From Clostridium kluyveri DSM 555 (lineage in GTDB: Bacteria; Bacillota; Clostridia; Clostridiales; Clostridiaceae), in NCBI RefSeq assembly GCF_000016505.1, contig NC_009706.1, forward strand, positions 3,410,001-3,474,000: 64,000 nt of DNA, written 5' to 3'. Position 1 is the stretch's first letter; the number at the start of each line of letters is the position of its first letter. Shown here piece by piece: positions 19,359 to 30,488 of this stretch. Both the position numbers and the translations under genes were made by a program. The notes under the pieces were generated by a model. That model was not told the origin of the DNA. It did no database searches and worked only from the letters and a program-made list of their open reading frames with translations.

Positions 19359-20888
19359 CTATTTAATAAGACTTTTTCCTGTCATTTCTTTAGGTTTTTC
19401 AAGTCCCATAACCTGGAGTATAGTGGGAGAAATATCTGCTAATATGCCATCTTTTCTTAATTCAGTGGAATTTTTTGATACGTACAAAAATGGCACTGAA
19501 TTCGTAGTATGAGCTGTCATAGGATTTCCTGTAGAATAATCTACCATCTGCTCGGAATTTCCATGGTCTGCAGTTATAAATACTGTACCATTTTTTTCTA
19601 ATATCTTGCTTACAATCCTGCCTAAGCACTCATCCACCACTTCTATTGCCTTTTTAGCAGCCTGAAATATTCCTGTATGCCCTACCATATCCGGATTTGC
19701 AAAATTTAATATTATCATATCATATTTATCCTGATCTAATCTATCTAAAACAGTAGAGGTTACCTCTCTTGCACTCATTTCAGGCTTTAAATCGTAAGTT
19801 GCCACCTTTGGAGATGGAATAAGCTCCCTGTCTTCATTTCTATTTGGTGCCTCAACTCCTCCATTGAAGAAAAAAGTTACATGGGCATATTTTTCTGTTT
19901 CTGCTATTCTCAATTGACTTTTCTCCATCTTACTTACATATTCTCCTAAAGTATTTTTGTACACTTCATTGTTAAAGGCAACATATACATTTTCAAGGGT
20001 TGCGTCATATTCAGTCATGGTTACAAACTTCAAATCAAGCTTCTCCCTTTTAAAACCTTTGAATATATTATCATTTAAAGCCCTTGTAAGCTGCCTTGCC
20101 CTATCTGGTCTGAAATTAAAAAATATTACAGAATCTCCGTTCTTTATGGTTGTCACAGGCTTATTGTCTTCTTCAATTACTGTTGGAACTATGAACTCAT
20201 CCGTTTTTCCATTGTCATAAGAATTTGTCACTGCCTCGGAAGCACTGGCTGCCTTATTCCCCCTGCCATAAACCAAAGCATTATATGCAAGTTCCACTCT
20301 CTCCCATCTTTTATCTCTATCCATGGCATAATATCTTCCCGACACCGTTGCTATTTTTCCTATTCCAATTTTTTGTATGTATTTTTCCATATCATCTATA
20401 TACATATAGGCAGAGCTTGGAGGAACATCTCTCCCATCCGTAAAGGCATGGATATACACCCTGCTTGCTCCTTTTTGTTTAGCCAACTGCAAAAGTCCCT
20501 TTAAGTGATTCGTATGAGAGTGTACTCCCCCAGGAGATACAAGTCCTAAAAGGTGCAGATCCGAATTATTTTTAACAGCATTATCTACAGCACTATTTAA
20601 AACTTCATTTTTAAAAAATTGTCCCTCATTTATAGACTTTGTAATTCTAGTGAGGGCTTGATACACTATTCTCCCTGCCCCTATATTTAAATGTCCAACC
20701 TCTGAATTACCCATTTGACCTTCTGGTAATCCTACACTCAGACCACTAGCTCCAAGTTCAGTATGGGGATACTTTTTAAAATATTTATCTAAGTTAGGTT
20801 TATACGCTGCCTTCACAGCATTTCCATTATCTATTTTTGAAATTCCAAAACCATCTAGTATCATAAGCATTACTGGCTTTTTTCCCAT
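19359..20888 (-). CDS. gpmI: 2,3-bisphosphoglycerate-independent phosphoglycerate mutase
   Basis: This manganese-dependent alkaline-phosphatase-fold enzyme interconverts 3- and 2-phosphoglycerate. At 509 residues it has the normal length. The N-terminal LMILDGFG holds a metal ligand, GNSEVGHLNIG contains the phosphorylated serine, and FITADHGNSEQM is the C-terminal metal site. ATG 20888 follows GGAGG; the TTG four codons earlier overlaps that site. It follows tpiA by 18 bases. Confidence 0.96.
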   Translation of the reverse strand: MGKKPVMLMILDGFGISKIDNGNAVKAAYKPNLDKYFKKYPHTELGASGLSVGLPEGQMGNSEVGHLNIGAGRIVYQALTRITKSINEGQFFKNEVLNSAVDNAVKNNSDLHLLGLVSPGGVHSHTNHLKGLLQLAKQKGASRVYIHAFTDGRDVPPSSAYMYIDDMEKYIQKIGIGKIATVSGRYYAMDRDKRWERVELAYNALVYGRGNKAASASEAVTNSYDNGKTDEFIVPTVIEEDNKPVTTIKNGDSVIFFNFRPDRARQLTRALNDNIFKGFKREKLDLKFVTMTEYDATLENVYVAFNNEVYKNTLGEYVSKMEKSQLRIAETEKYAHVTFFFNGGVEAPNRNEDRELIPSPKVATYDLKPEMSAREVTSTVLDRLDQDKYDMIILNFANPDMVGHTGIFQAAKKAIEVVDECLGRIVSKILEKNGTVFITADHGNSEQMVDYSTGNPMTAHTTNSVPFLYVSKNSTELRKDGILADISPTILQVMGLEKPKEMTGKSLIK

Positions 20889-20906
20889 GTCTTCCTCCAA
20901 AAAAAT

Positions 20907-21653
20907 TTAATAATTTACTATAGCCGCAAAATCTTGTGGCTTTAAGCTGGCTCCTCCAACTAATGCTCCATCTATATGCGGTTGTTCCATCTGGGCTTTA
21001 ATTGTAGCAGGTTTTACAGAGCCTCCATATTGAATTCTTACTACTTCTGCTGCATTTTCTCCATACATTTTTGAAACTACACCTCTTATATGAGCTATTG
21101 TATCATTTGCCTGTTTATCTGTGGCAGTTTTACCTGTTCCTATAGCCCATATGGGTTCATAAGCTATAACAATCTTTTCCACCTGTTCCTTTCTGAGATC
21201 CTTAAGTGCCAGTTTTATCTGCCTGCCCAGTACTTCTTCTGTTATACCATTTTCTCTCTCCAAAAGACTTTCCCCGCAGCAAACTATAGGGATTATATCA
21301 TGCTCAAAGGCTTTTTTTATCTTTTTATTTATTGTCTCATCTTTTTCGTTAAAATACTGTCTTCTTTCACTGTGTCCGATTATAACATAATCTACTTTAA
21401 GGGACTTTAACATCCCTGGAGAAATTTCCCCTGTGTAGGCACCACTTTCTTCATAATGCATATTCTGTGCTCCAACTTTTATATTGGTTCCACCTACCGA
21501 TTTAACCACTGCATCAAGACAAACATAAGGCGGACATAAAACTACATCACACTTTGCACCCCTTACAAGAGGCTTCAATTCTTCAACCAGTTCCAAAGCA
21601 TCCTCTAGATTTTTATTCATTTTCCAATTTCCCGCTATTATTGCTTTTCTCAT
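20907..21653 (-). CDS. tpiA: Triosephosphate isomerase
   Basis: It interconverts dihydroxyacetone phosphate and glyceraldehyde 3-phosphate. In 248 residues, AGNWKMNKN holds the catalytic lysine, IIGHSERRQ the histidine, and [17 protein letters not shown] the catalytic glutamate and flexible loop 6. It lies 21 bases after pgk and 18 before gpmI. Confidence 0.97.
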
Positions 21654-21674
21654 AAATAATTCCCCCTATTAAAG

Positions 21675-22871
21675 TTATTTATTATTTAAAGCAGATATCC
21701 CCGGTAACTCTTCCCCTCCTAAAAATTCAAGAGAAGCTCCTCCACCTGTGGATATATGAGTCATTTTATCTCCAAAACCCAGCTGATTTATAGCTGCTGC
21801 ACTATCTCCTCCCCCTATGATAGTAATGGCACCTGATTCAGCCATAGCTTTAGCCACTGCAAAAGTTCCCTTTGCAAAATTCTTAAATTCAAACACTCCC
21901 ATGGGACCATTCCAAATTATAGTTTTGGAATCCTTTATGGCATCTGCATATACTTTGGCCGTTTTAGGTCCAATATCCATACCCATATAACCATCCTTTA
22001 TATTTTTGTCATCCTCTAATATAGGCTCTGCACTTTCATCAAATTTATCCGTAACTACTCTATCTATAGGCAGCAATAACTTTATACCCTTTTCTTTTGC
22101 CTTATCTATCATTTCTTTTGCATATTCTATTTTATCTTCTTCCACTACGGAGGTTCCTATGGTGTACCCTTGTGCTCTTGCAAAAGTATAACTCATTCCT
22201 CCTCCAATTATTAAAGTGTCTACCTTTTCCAATAAATTATTTATTACATTTATCTTATCGGAAACCTTTACTCCACCAAGTATGGCTGTAAAAGGTCTGG
22301 ATGGATTTTCTATGGCATTTCCTAAAAATTCAAGTTCTTTTTGTATTAAATACCCGCATACAGCTGTAGGCAGAAATTTAGTGACTCCTACAGTGGAACA
22401 ATGTGCTCTATGAGCGGTACCAAAAGCATCATTCACAAAAATTTCTCCAAGGGATGCCAGTTCTTTTGAAAAGTTATCCTGATTTTTAGTTTCCTCTATC
22501 CTATATCTTGTATTCTGAAGCAGTATTACATCTCCATCTTTCATATTTTTGACTGCAGCTTTTGCATTTTCTCCTACCACATTATCATCTGCTGCAAATA
22601 CTACTTCTTTTTTTAAAAGTTCTGAAAGCCTTTTTGCAACAGGAAGTAGTGACATTTCTGGCTTTACTTCCCCTTTTGGTTTTCCAAGATGTGAACAGAG
22701 TATAACTTTAGCATTGTTCTCCATTAAATACTTTATAGTAGGAAGAGAGCCTATAAGTCTATTCTCATCTGTAATCTTCCCTTCTTGTAGAGGCACATTA
22801 AAATCACATCTCACGAGCACCCTTTTTCCTTTCACGTCTACATCTTCAATTGTCTTTTTATTAAAAACCAT
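21675..22871 (-). CDS. pgk: Phosphoglycerate kinase
   Basis: It forms ATP and 3-phosphoglycerate from 1,3-bisphosphoglycerate. The 398-residue two-domain kinase has [12 protein letters not shown], the [10 protein letters not shown] loop, and the C-terminal nucleotide site IGGGDSAAA followed by [23 protein letters not shown] precedes the ATG. It is the second gene of the glycolytic operon. Confidence 0.97.
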   Translation of the reverse strand: MVFNKKTIEDVDVKGKRVLVRCDFNVPLQEGKITDENRLIGSLPTIKYLMENNAKVILCSHLGKPKGEVKPEMSLLPVAKRLSELLKKEVVFAADDNVVGENAKAAVKNMKDGDVILLQNTRYRIEETKNQDNFSKELASLGEIFVNDAFGTAHRAHCSTVGVTKFLPTAVCGYLIQKELEFLGNAIENPSRPFTAILGGVKVSDKINVINNLLEKVDTLIIGGGMSYTFARAQGYTIGTSVVEEDKIEYAKEMIDKAKEKGIKLLLPIDRVVTDKFDESAEPILEDDKNIKDGYMGMDIGPKTAKVYADAIKDSKTIIWNGPMGVFEFKNFAKGTFAVAKAMAESGAITIIGGGDSAAAINQLGFGDKMTHISTGGGASLEFLGGEELPGISALNNK

Positions 22872-22991
22872 CTATCTTTTCATCTCCTTTATAAACACTC
22901 TATTTAATATTATACAACTGATTTAGAAAATATTATAGTAAAAAATCCCTGTCTTATAGCAAAAACTACAAAATCAGGAACCTTGTACTGC

Positions 22992-24032
<1,041 letters not shown>

Positions 24033-24094
24033 CTATTACTGCCGCTACTAATTTATATTTTATCGCAGTTCATATAAAAATATTCATAAATATA

Positions 24095-24146
24095 AAGCAT
24101 ATAAGAAAATACCTGGTAAAAATATCTGGTATTTTCTTATATGCTT
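24095..24146 (-). terminator. Terminator of the degV gene
   Basis: A perfect 19-base inverted repeat with a 14-base loop, 34 bases after the degV stop. It separates degV from the glycolytic operon. Confidence 0.8.
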
Positions 24147-24179
24147 AAAATTAAGTGTTTCTTATATGCAAATTCCATC

Positions 24180-25019
24180 CTAATAATTTTCTATAAAAAA
24201 TAATCCGCAAGCTCTAGAACCCGAATGTACTCCTACTGTGCAGCCCACTTCACATTCTATAAACTCTATTTTCTTTTCCTCTAAATTCTTCCTAAGTACG
24301 TCCAATATATCCGATTCTCCTACATGAAGCAATATAGATACTTCCCCTTCTTTTATCCCCTTTTTATCAATATAATCCACCATATTTCTGAGAGTTCTTT
24401 TACTTCCCCTTACCTTATCAATTACTGTCATTTCACCATTTTCTACTGCCACTATTATTTTTATCCCCAGGATGTTCCCTATAACGCCAGCCGTTTTAGA
24501 AAGACGCCCTCCCTTCACAAGGTTGTCTAAACTATTAAAAGCAAGTGTACTCTTTATATGAGGGGAAATTTCTTTTATTTTATCCTCTATCTCTTTTATC
24601 TTAAGACCTTCTTCCTTTAATTTCGCAGCCTTAATAACCTGAAGTCCCAATCCTGAAGTTACATTCATGCCATCTATTACAATTATATCCTCTGTTTGAA
24701 GCATTTCTTTTGCAATACATGCCGATTGATATGTACCACTCATTTTGGATGAAAGATGAATAGACACTATTTTATATCCTTGTTTTATATAGGAATCATA
24801 ACATTCTAAGAATATTTGGGGATTTACCTGTGTGGTAGATGGGAATACATCACTTTTATCCATTTTATGCAAAAGAGTATGAATATCTATATCAATTCCA
24901 TCTTTATAAGAGTCTTTTCCAAAATTAATAAGAAGAGGCAGTACCTCTATATTATATTTTTTCAATATACTGTCTGGCAAATCTGCAGTACTGTCTGTTA
25001 TTATTTTTATTTTCTCCAT
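24180..25019 (-). CDS. DegV-family fatty-acid-binding protein
   Basis: A 279-residue DegV protein; members bind fatty acids and in some Firmicutes (FakB) present them to the fatty acid kinase FakA. ITDSTADLP opens the protein, and STTQVNP, SIHLSSKMSGTYQSA and VGVHSGSRACGLFF are family signatures. No fakA lies nearby, so the role is inferred from the family. AGGAGG precedes the ATG. Confidence 0.92.
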   Translation of the reverse strand: MEKIKIITDSTADLPDSILKKYNIEVLPLLINFGKDSYKDGIDIDIHTLLHKMDKSDVFPSTTQVNPQIFLECYDSYIKQGYKIVSIHLSSKMSGTYQSACIAKEMLQTEDIIVIDGMNVTSGLGLQVIKAAKLKEEGLKIKEIEDKIKEISPHIKSTLAFNSLDNLVKGGRLSKTAGVIGNILGIKIIVAVENGEMTVIDKVRGSKRTLRNMVDYIDKKGIKEGEVSILLHVGESDILDVLRKNLEEKKIEFIECEVGCTVGVHSGSRACGLFFIENY

Positions 25020-25073
25020 TTTAAGATAGCTCCTCCCTTAGGTATGTAAATATACATATCAAGCCGGAATTTC

Positions 25074-25541
25074 TTATTTCATATTTGGAAAGTCCAGCTG
25101 TCTCAAGGCTTCATAAACAACTATTGCTACAGCATTGGATAAGTTCAAAGAACGGGTAGTTGTTTTTATCATAGGTAACCTTATATTTTTCTCCGGATTA
25201 CTATCTCTTATTTTATCAGGTAATCCACAGCTTTCTTTTCCAAAAACTATAAAATCTTCATCTTTAAATTTTGCATGTTGATAAAAATTTTTTCCATGGG
25301 TAGTAGAGAAATAGAAAGTACCATTTTTATATCTTTCTCTAAGTTCCTCATAACAATCATATAAAGTTAAATCCAAGTATTTCCAATAATCAAGGCCTGC
25401 TCTTCTTAAATGCTTTTCATCTAAACTAAAACCTAAAGGCTTTATAAGATGAAGTCTTGAACCTGTAAGCACACAAGTCCTGGCAATATTACCGGTATTT
25501 TGAGGTATTTCAGGTTCAAACAGAACTATATTCAAGCTCAA
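25074..25541 (-). CDS. trmL: tRNA (cytidine/uridine-34-2'-O)-methyltransferase
   Basis: A 155-residue SPOUT methyltransferase that methylates the wobble ribose of tRNA-Leu. The family signatures are LFEPEIPQNTGNIART at the N-terminus, FGKESCGLP in the middle, and RSLNLSNAVAIVVYEALRQ at the C-terminal knot that binds S-adenosylmethionine. The ATG at 25547 is only two bases from the ribosome binding site; TTG 25541, eight bases away, is the likelier start. Confidence 0.92.
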   Translation of the reverse strand: MSLNIVLFEPEIPQNTGNIARTCVLTGSRLHLIKPLGFSLDEKHLRRAGLDYWKYLDLTLYDCYEELRERYKNGTFYFSTTHGKNFYQHAKFKDEDFIVFGKESCGLPDKIRDSNPEKNIRLPMIKTTTRSLNLSNAVAIVVYEALRQLDFPNMK

Positions 25542-25643
25542 TATCATTTCCTCCTCTAAACATATCTGTACGACAAAAAAATTGACTCATTAGTTCAAAA
25601 GTCCTAATAAATATATTACTCCATAATAATACTACAGTAAAGG

Positions 25644-25684
25644 GCAGGTGCTATAAATTATATAATATAATTTATAGCACCTGC
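25644..25684 (-). terminator. Hairpin overlapping the end of splB
   Basis: Perfect 17-base arms (GCAGGTGCTATAAATTA and its complement) around a seven-base loop. The splB stop codon lies inside the stem. No long T run follows, so termination is likely but not certain. Confidence 0.6.
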
Positions 25685-26668
25685 TCCAAAATTTATTCCT
25701 ATATTTTTTTCAAAAAACTCTTTCATATCCTCTAATTCCTCTCGTTTATATATGTATTTCCCATAACCAAATTGACCATATTTAAATTTTCTCCCTTCCT
25801 CCTCCATAGGAAGACTGGTGCTGGAATATACTTTTAAAATATTTTCTTTGGCTCTTTTAGTGAATCTATGAGATATTACCTCAAAAGAAATTTCCTCTCC
25901 TTGAAAAATATTATTTATCTTTTCTAGAAGAACCTTATACTCTTCTTTCCAATTGGAGTATAAAAAAACAGGAGCAATTATGAACCCAAGTTTATACCCA
26001 GCTTTTATCACTTTAAAAGCTGCTCTTAATCTTTCTTCCACCTTTGGAGTTCTATGCTCAAACTGAGTTATTATTTTATCTGTATTGATACTGAACCTGA
26101 TGGTGGTTTTACCATTATGCTCTAAATTAAGCAGACTATTTATATCTGTAAATTTTGTAACAAATCTAAAATAAGAATTATCCCTTGAGCCAAAAAATTC
26201 TATAGCCTTCTTTAAAGCTCCTGTATAAAATTCTACAGGAATAGGATCTGAAGTTGCAGCTCCTTCAAATATAGTACTATTCGGGTATCTTTCTATCTCA
26301 TATTTCTCAGCTTTATTTAATATTTCATCCAAATTAACATATACTTTCATATAAGGTCTTTTACCCATCTGAGTGTTTAAATAACAATATTCACACATTC
26401 CCATACACCCACTACATAAGGGAAGTTGATAATGGGCAGAAGGCCTGCAGGATTGAAAACTGGAACTCTTTCTTATACCCACTACTAAAGTATTTTTGCC
26501 TTGAAGATACATTTCTTCTGGATTTTTACCAGGTATTCCAACTATTCTTCCACTTTTAGAATACAGTATCTCCACATTATTTTTATGCTTAAAGTAATCT
26601 AAAATATTATTCCCCAAATTATATTCTAAAGCTTTTTCTTCAAATACCACTCTCTTTGGCACGAACAC
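25658..26668 (-). CDS. splB: Spore photoproduct lyase
   Basis: This radical SAM enzyme reverses the thymine spore photoproduct during germination. The [4Fe-4S] motif is CMGMCEYC (CX3CX2C), preceded by the family segment PSAHYQLPLCSG. FEGAATSDPIP and RFSINTDKI also fit. The ATG at 26686 lacks a ribosome binding site; GTG 26668, six bases after GAGG, gives an N-terminus MFVPKRVVFEEKAL like other SplB proteins. The enzyme implies that this organism makes spores. Confidence 0.92.
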   Translation of the reverse strand: MFVPKRVVFEEKALEYNLGNNILDYFKHKNNVEILYSKSGRIVGIPGKNPEEMYLQGKNTLVVGIRKSSSFQSCRPSAHYQLPLCSGCMGMCEYCYLNTQMGKRPYMKVYVNLDEILNKAEKYEIERYPNSTIFEGAATSDPIPVEFYTGALKKAIEFFGSRDNSYFRFVTKFTDINSLLNLEHNGKTTIRFSINTDKIITQFEHRTPKVEERLRAAFKVIKAGYKLGFIIAPVFLYSNWKEEYKVLLEKINNIFQGEEISFEVISHRFTKRAKENILKVYSSTSLPMEEEGRKFKYGQFGYGKYIYKREELEDMKEFFEKNIGINFGAGAINYII

Positions 26669-26816
26669 ACAAATCACCTCATACATTCATTAAAATTTGT
26701 TCTCTTTTCAATAAACCATTATCAACAAAATAATTTAATAACTGAACTTTCCTACTGATAGTATGAGTTTTTTGCCTTTAAACAATACCGACTTGTGCAT
26801 TTTTATACAAAGCCTA

Positions 26817-26858
26817 AAATTAGCTGATACTCTTATCTCCTTCAAAATAGGATATAAC
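26817..26858. repeat. Degenerate copy of a dispersed intergenic repeat
   Basis: ATTAGCTGATACTCTTATCT and the following 20 bases match 53703-53744 closely (ATTAGCTAATACTCATATCT there). It lies in the 236-base gap between cwlD and splB, which otherwise shows nothing. Confidence 0.5.
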
Positions 26859-26904
26859 CTTTATAAGTTCTTTTCTTTTAAAAAACTTTAAATGGAAAAT
26901 TATT

Positions 26905-27633
26905 TTACTTCTCACTTTCATCCAAATAATTAATTATTCCATTTGAAATATTCTCCGCCAATTTTTTTAATACTTTTTCATTGGATAATCTCTTTCTATC
27001 TTCTTCATTAGTTATGAATCCGCACTCTACCAATACCCCGGGTATCTTGCTATATCTTAATACCGCCAGATTCTGCCTCCTTATACCCCTACTTTCCCAT
27101 CCATCATTTTTAACACACTCTTTTTCTATGGAATTAGCCAGTTTTACTCTTTCCTCTTTCTGGTATCCATTTAAATCATAATATAAAGTAGTTATTCCTT
27201 TAAAATCTTTGTCATTTAAAGAATTCACATGTATGGAAACAAAAGCATCTGCATAAGAGGAATTCACTATATCTCCTATCTCATCAAGTGCTAATAGCTT
27301 GTCCTCTTCTCGTGTAAGAAATACCACATTTCCCTTACCATTTAAATAGGTCTTAGCATACTTTGCTATCTTTAGAGTTATATTCTTCTCTTCCATATTT
27401 CCATAGCTAGTACCTTTATCTATGCCTCCGTGTCCTGGATCAAGAACTATGTAGTATTTTTTTGATGAAACATCCTTACCAGTAGGTTTATTTACTATAT
27501 TTTCCAAAGGAGCTGCAGTTATATTAATTGAATTTTTTCCATTGAGCAGGCTAATATTTTTGGCAAAAATCAACATAACCAGAGTGAAAAAAACACAAGA
27601 AAACATGACTTTTTTCTTGCTATTAAATAACAT
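26905..27633 (-). CDS. cwlD: Germination-specific N-acetylmuramoyl-L-alanine amidase
   Basis: A 242-residue amidase_3 zinc enzyme. An N-terminal membrane anchor (about residues 9-28) is followed by the catalytic domain with IVLDPGHGGIDKG, SIHVNS and LVECGFITN. CwlD acts with PdaA to form muramic-delta-lactam in spore cortex, the mark read by germination lytic enzymes. Family and length match CwlD better than the larger vegetative amidases. The ribosome binding site is weak. Confidence 0.88.
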   Translation of the reverse strand: MLFNSKKKVMFSCVFFTLVMLIFAKNISLLNGKNSINITAAPLENIVNKPTGKDVSSKKYYIVLDPGHGGIDKGTSYGNMEEKNITLKIAKYAKTYLNGKGNVVFLTREEDKLLALDEIGDIVNSSYADAFVSIHVNSLNDKDFKGITTLYYDLNGYQKEERVKLANSIEKECVKNDGWESRGIRRQNLAVLRYSKIPGVLVECGFITNEEDRKRLSNEKVLKKLAENISNGIINYLDESEK

Positions 27634-27734
27634 ACTATCACTACTCTCTTTTTCATTTTTGTATTTTATAGTAAGTATACCATTTATTTACTTAAATTTC
27701 CATATGAATTTAAGTTTTATTTAGTTAAATTCAG

Positions 27735-27769
27735 GGTGGAGAAAAATATTTCTCATATCAAACTCCACC
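27735..27769 (-). terminator. Repeat-derived hairpin after the BMC gene
   Basis: GGTGGAG (27735-27741) pairs with CTCCACC (27763-27769). The right arm is part of a repeat also found at three other places. It lies directly after the BMC stop codon. Confidence 0.5.
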
Positions 27770-27794
27770 TCAATCTAAGAATCACTTAATTTTA
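27760..27794. repeat. Dispersed 3'-end repeat, copy 1
   Basis: AAACTCCACCTCAATCTAAG with the following AATCACTTAATTTTA matches the copies at 45125, 53758 and 60861. It overlaps the stop codon (27782-27784) of the BMC gene, on the minus strand. Confidence 0.65.
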
Positions 27795-28045
27795 TCCACA
27801 TCTATCTTAGGTGCGGGAATTACATGTACAGCTAATAACTGTCCTACTCTCTTGGCAGCTTCCGCGCCTGCCTGGGTAGCTACCTTTACTGCTCCCACAT
27901 CTCCTTTTATCTTTACTGTTATAAGTCCTGCACTTACTTTTTCATATCCTAGTAATTTGACATCACCATTTTTCAACATCTCATCTGCTGCTTCCATAGC
28001 TCCTATTAAACCTTTTGCCTCCACCATTCCCAAAGCTTCTCCCAT
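27782..28045 (-). CDS. BMC-domain microcompartment shell protein (PduA/EutM/CcmK type)
   Basis: An 87-residue single-BMC-domain protein that would form hexamers of a bacterial microcompartment shell. [38 protein letters not shown] and the C-terminal VHVIPAP are family hallmarks. ATG 28045 has AAAGGAG nine bases upstream; the longer reading from 28102 adds a basic stretch that is not part of the domain. It is a lone gene here: no enzyme or other shell gene adjoins it. Confidence 0.93.
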   Translation of the reverse strand: MGEALGMVEAKGLIGAMEAADEMLKNGDVKLLGYEKVSAGLITVKIKGDVGAVKVATQAGAEAAKRVGQLLAVHVIPAPKIDVDKIK

Positions 28046-28245
28046 CGCTACCATCTCCTTTTCCTTTCCATTATAATATACATTATTTCTTCTCCTCTTC
28101 ATATTTAATATCTAACTTTTATATTCTATAGCACTACTTGATTTAATATTACAATTCCATCATACTTTCAGTAAATTATATTTTATCTGATTTTAATATG
28201 TTATTAACATTTATATACTAATATAATTATGAAGGAGTTGATAAG

Positions 28246-28827
28246 ATGAAATGCTTCAATATATGTATAGATATTGACGGAACAATCACAGACCCCTACT
28301 GTTGGTTGGATATGGCCAACAAATACTTTAAAAAAAATATATCAATTGAGGAAATCACCCAGTACAGGGTAGATGAAGTTATGGGAGTAACCAGAAGTGA
28401 ATATGTGGATTTTTATAATAAAAACAAATTTGAACTCCACAGCGGAAAAGAACCTATAAGAAAAGATGTAAAAAAAACTATTCAGAAGCTTATAAAGACA
28501 AATAACATTTACTTTGTAACTGCCAGGGAAAAAGATCTTGAAATTCTCACTTATCACTATTTAAACAAACACAACATACCCTATGACGGAGTCTTTATGC
28601 TCGGTACTTCCTACAAGGTGGATACTGCCATAGACTTAAAATGTGATGTATTTATAGAAGATTGTTATGAAAATGCTCTGCAGTTATCCACGAGTGGATT
28701 TAAAACATTATTAATAGATACTAACTATAACCGCTTTCCATTAAATGAGAAAATCACAAGAGTATTTAACTGGACTGACATATACAATATTTTAGAAAAA
28801 ATGCTATTACAGAAAAAAGTCATATAA
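28246..28827 (+). CDS. HAD-superfamily 5'(3')-deoxyribonucleotidase-like protein
   Basis: A 193-residue HAD protein with the nucleophile motif DIDGTITDP (residues 9-17), a helical cap, VTAREKD as motif II and FIEDCYENA as the acidic motif. This resembles the NT5C/YqfW group of pyrimidine deoxynucleotidases. Substrate is unproved. AAGGAG precedes the ATG, and it has its own terminator. Confidence 0.82.
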   Translation: MKCFNICIDIDGTITDPYCWLDMANKYFKKNISIEEITQYRVDEVMGVTRSEYVDFYNKNKFELHSGKEPIRKDVKKTIQKLIKTNNIYFVTAREKDLEILTYHYLNKHNIPYDGVFMLGTSYKVDTAIDLKCDVFIEDCYENALQLSTSGFKTLLIDTNYNRFPLNEKITRVFNWTDIYNILEKMLLQKKVI

Positions 28828-28836
28828 TAGCATTTT
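28798..28836. terminator. Terminator between convergent genes
   Basis: AAAATGCTATTA and its complement TAATAGCATTTT form a perfect 12-base stem, overlapping the 3' end of the nucleotidase gene; T or A runs on both sides suit both directions. Confidence 0.75.
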
Positions 28837-28849
28837 TAAAAACAAAACC

Positions 28850-29737
28850 TTATTGTGCTTCATCCTTTGAAGCTATAAACACCGCAATTATTATTAATAT
28901 TCCACCTATAAAAAAACCGGTGTTCAATTGCTCTCCAAGACAAAGCCAGCCTAAGATGGAACCTGTGACAGGCTGAAAAAACAAAAATAAGGATCCCATT
29001 CCTGCATCCATTAATTCAATACCTTTATTCCAGAGAAAAAATGCTGCTGCAGTAGATATAACTCCAAGATACAATATTCCAAGCAAAAACTGCCTGTTAT
29101 ATAATATAAAAGAAATATTTTCATGCTGCAAAAGCATTAATGGAGTAGTAAATATTAACGCGAACAACATTGCATAGGTGGTTATAATTAAAGAATCAAA
29201 ACGCTTTGATGCCACCTTAACGTAAACAGATAAAAGTGCCCAGGTTACAGCTGCCCCAACCAACACTATATTGCCTAAAAAATGCTTTAAAAACATTGTA
29301 TCAAGGCCTATAACTATAACAACACCTAATGTAGCCAGTACTAGGGAGATCATTTTCTTTCTGGTAAAGGCCTCCTTCAATATAAATCTGGCAAACAAAA
29401 CAACAAAAACCGGTGTAGATGCTGTAATTAAAGCCCCTGTATGTGCATCGGACAGTTGTGTTCCTAAAAACTGCATAAATATGGATATAAAATATCCTAT
29501 AAAACCTATCCAGGCTATGAGGAGCCAGTCCCCTTTTTTTATAACCACTTTACGCCTTTTTTTATGTTGAAAAGCCCTAAGTATCACAAATAGCACTACG
29601 AAGGCAATAGCATACCTAACCCAAAGTAGTGTAATAGGAGATACAAATTCTAAAATATATTTACTAAGTACATACATTGATCCCCATATAGAAGCTGCAA
29701 GAAATAAACATAAAGATCCAATCAATTTTTCCTTCAT
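28850..29737 (-). CDS. EamA-family (DMT) transporter
   Basis: A 295-residue protein with ten hydrophobic helices made of two EamA repeats. The N-terminal AASIWGSMYVLSKY and the second-half YLGVISTAAAFFLWNKGIE are typical. Family members export amino acids or other metabolites; the substrate is unknown. ATG 29737 has GGAGG nine bases upstream. The 352 bases before it hold only a short CCATCC/GGATGG inverted repeat (29810-29843) that I cannot assign. Confidence 0.85.
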   Translation of the reverse strand: MKEKLIGSLCLFLAASIWGSMYVLSKYILEFVSPITLLWVRYAIAFVVLFVILRAFQHKKRRKVVIKKGDWLLIAWIGFIGYFISIFMQFLGTQLSDAHTGALITASTPVFVVLFARFILKEAFTRKKMISLVLATLGVVIVIGLDTMFLKHFLGNIVLVGAAVTWALLSVYVKVASKRFDSLIITTYAMLFALIFTTPLMLLQHENISFILYNRQFLLGILYLGVISTAAAFFLWNKGIELMDAGMGSLFLFFQPVTGSILGWLCLGEQLNTGFFIGGILIIIAVFIASKDEAQ

Positions 29738-30089
29738 TTTAAATATCCTCCGTCTTTTCATTTAATGGTATTTAATATCTAAAATGAGGTGCCCCGTCGT
29801 AATAACTGTCCATCCTCATCCCAGATTAAGAATAGACGGATGGTTGATCATTTTCAAACAAATTTAAATAATACATATTAAAAGCCCCCTTGAAATCAGA
29901 TTGTTAAATCATTAGATTTTTAATTATATTTTTATTATTTATATAATAATATTGCCTTAAACAAATAAAAGTCAAGCCTTTTAGAAATTTTCTTCGGATA
30001 AAAAAAGAACTTATATTTCTATAAGCTCTCTATATGATAAATTATAAGTTTTTAGGCGTATAATAAAGTATGGGCATTTAATCTATGCT

Positions 30090-30488
30090 TTAAATTCTTC
30101 TTATGTCAATGCCTTTTTTAAATCCTTTTTTTACATTAAGATAAATAATGGTTATTCCATCCTGTGCTCTGTAGTCTATACTTTCAATTCTATCTCTCAT
30201 TTTTAAACCTATAGGTAAATTGCAACTAACAGAATAATCATGAGCATCTACAACACTCTTGCCACTTACTTGTACATAATCATTCTTTAAGACAACGTTA
30301 ACATCTTCAGGTCTTATTCCTACAGTTCTGCAAACAGCTTTATAACCATTTGGGGCTTCTTCCCAACGACTAGGAAAGATATCTTTATTTTTGCAATCAT
30401 CCATCAAATTGTGCGGCTTATCGAACCATTTCCCTAAAATTTCATCTACTGTATCAAAATCCTTGTACCTTGTTAAAGAATTACCCAT
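30090..30488 (-). CDS. Hsp20/alpha-crystallin-like protein
   Basis: A 132-residue protein whose C-terminal part has the alpha-crystallin strand pattern: GYKAVCRTVGIRPEDVNVVL, then DYVQVSGKS, then IEIDYRA-like strands. It lacks a clear IXI tail at the end (IDIRRI is the nearest). The N-terminal 40 residues look disordered. It would be a small ATP-independent chaperone, but is divergent. No CIRCE element is visible upstream. Confidence 0.7.
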   Translation of the reverse strand: MGNSLTRYKDFDTVDEILGKWFDKPHNLMDDCKNKDIFPSRWEEAPNGYKAVCRTVGIRPEDVNVVLKNDYVQVSGKSVVDAHDYSVSCNLPIGLKMRDRIESIDYRAQDGITIIYLNVKKGFKKGIDIRRI

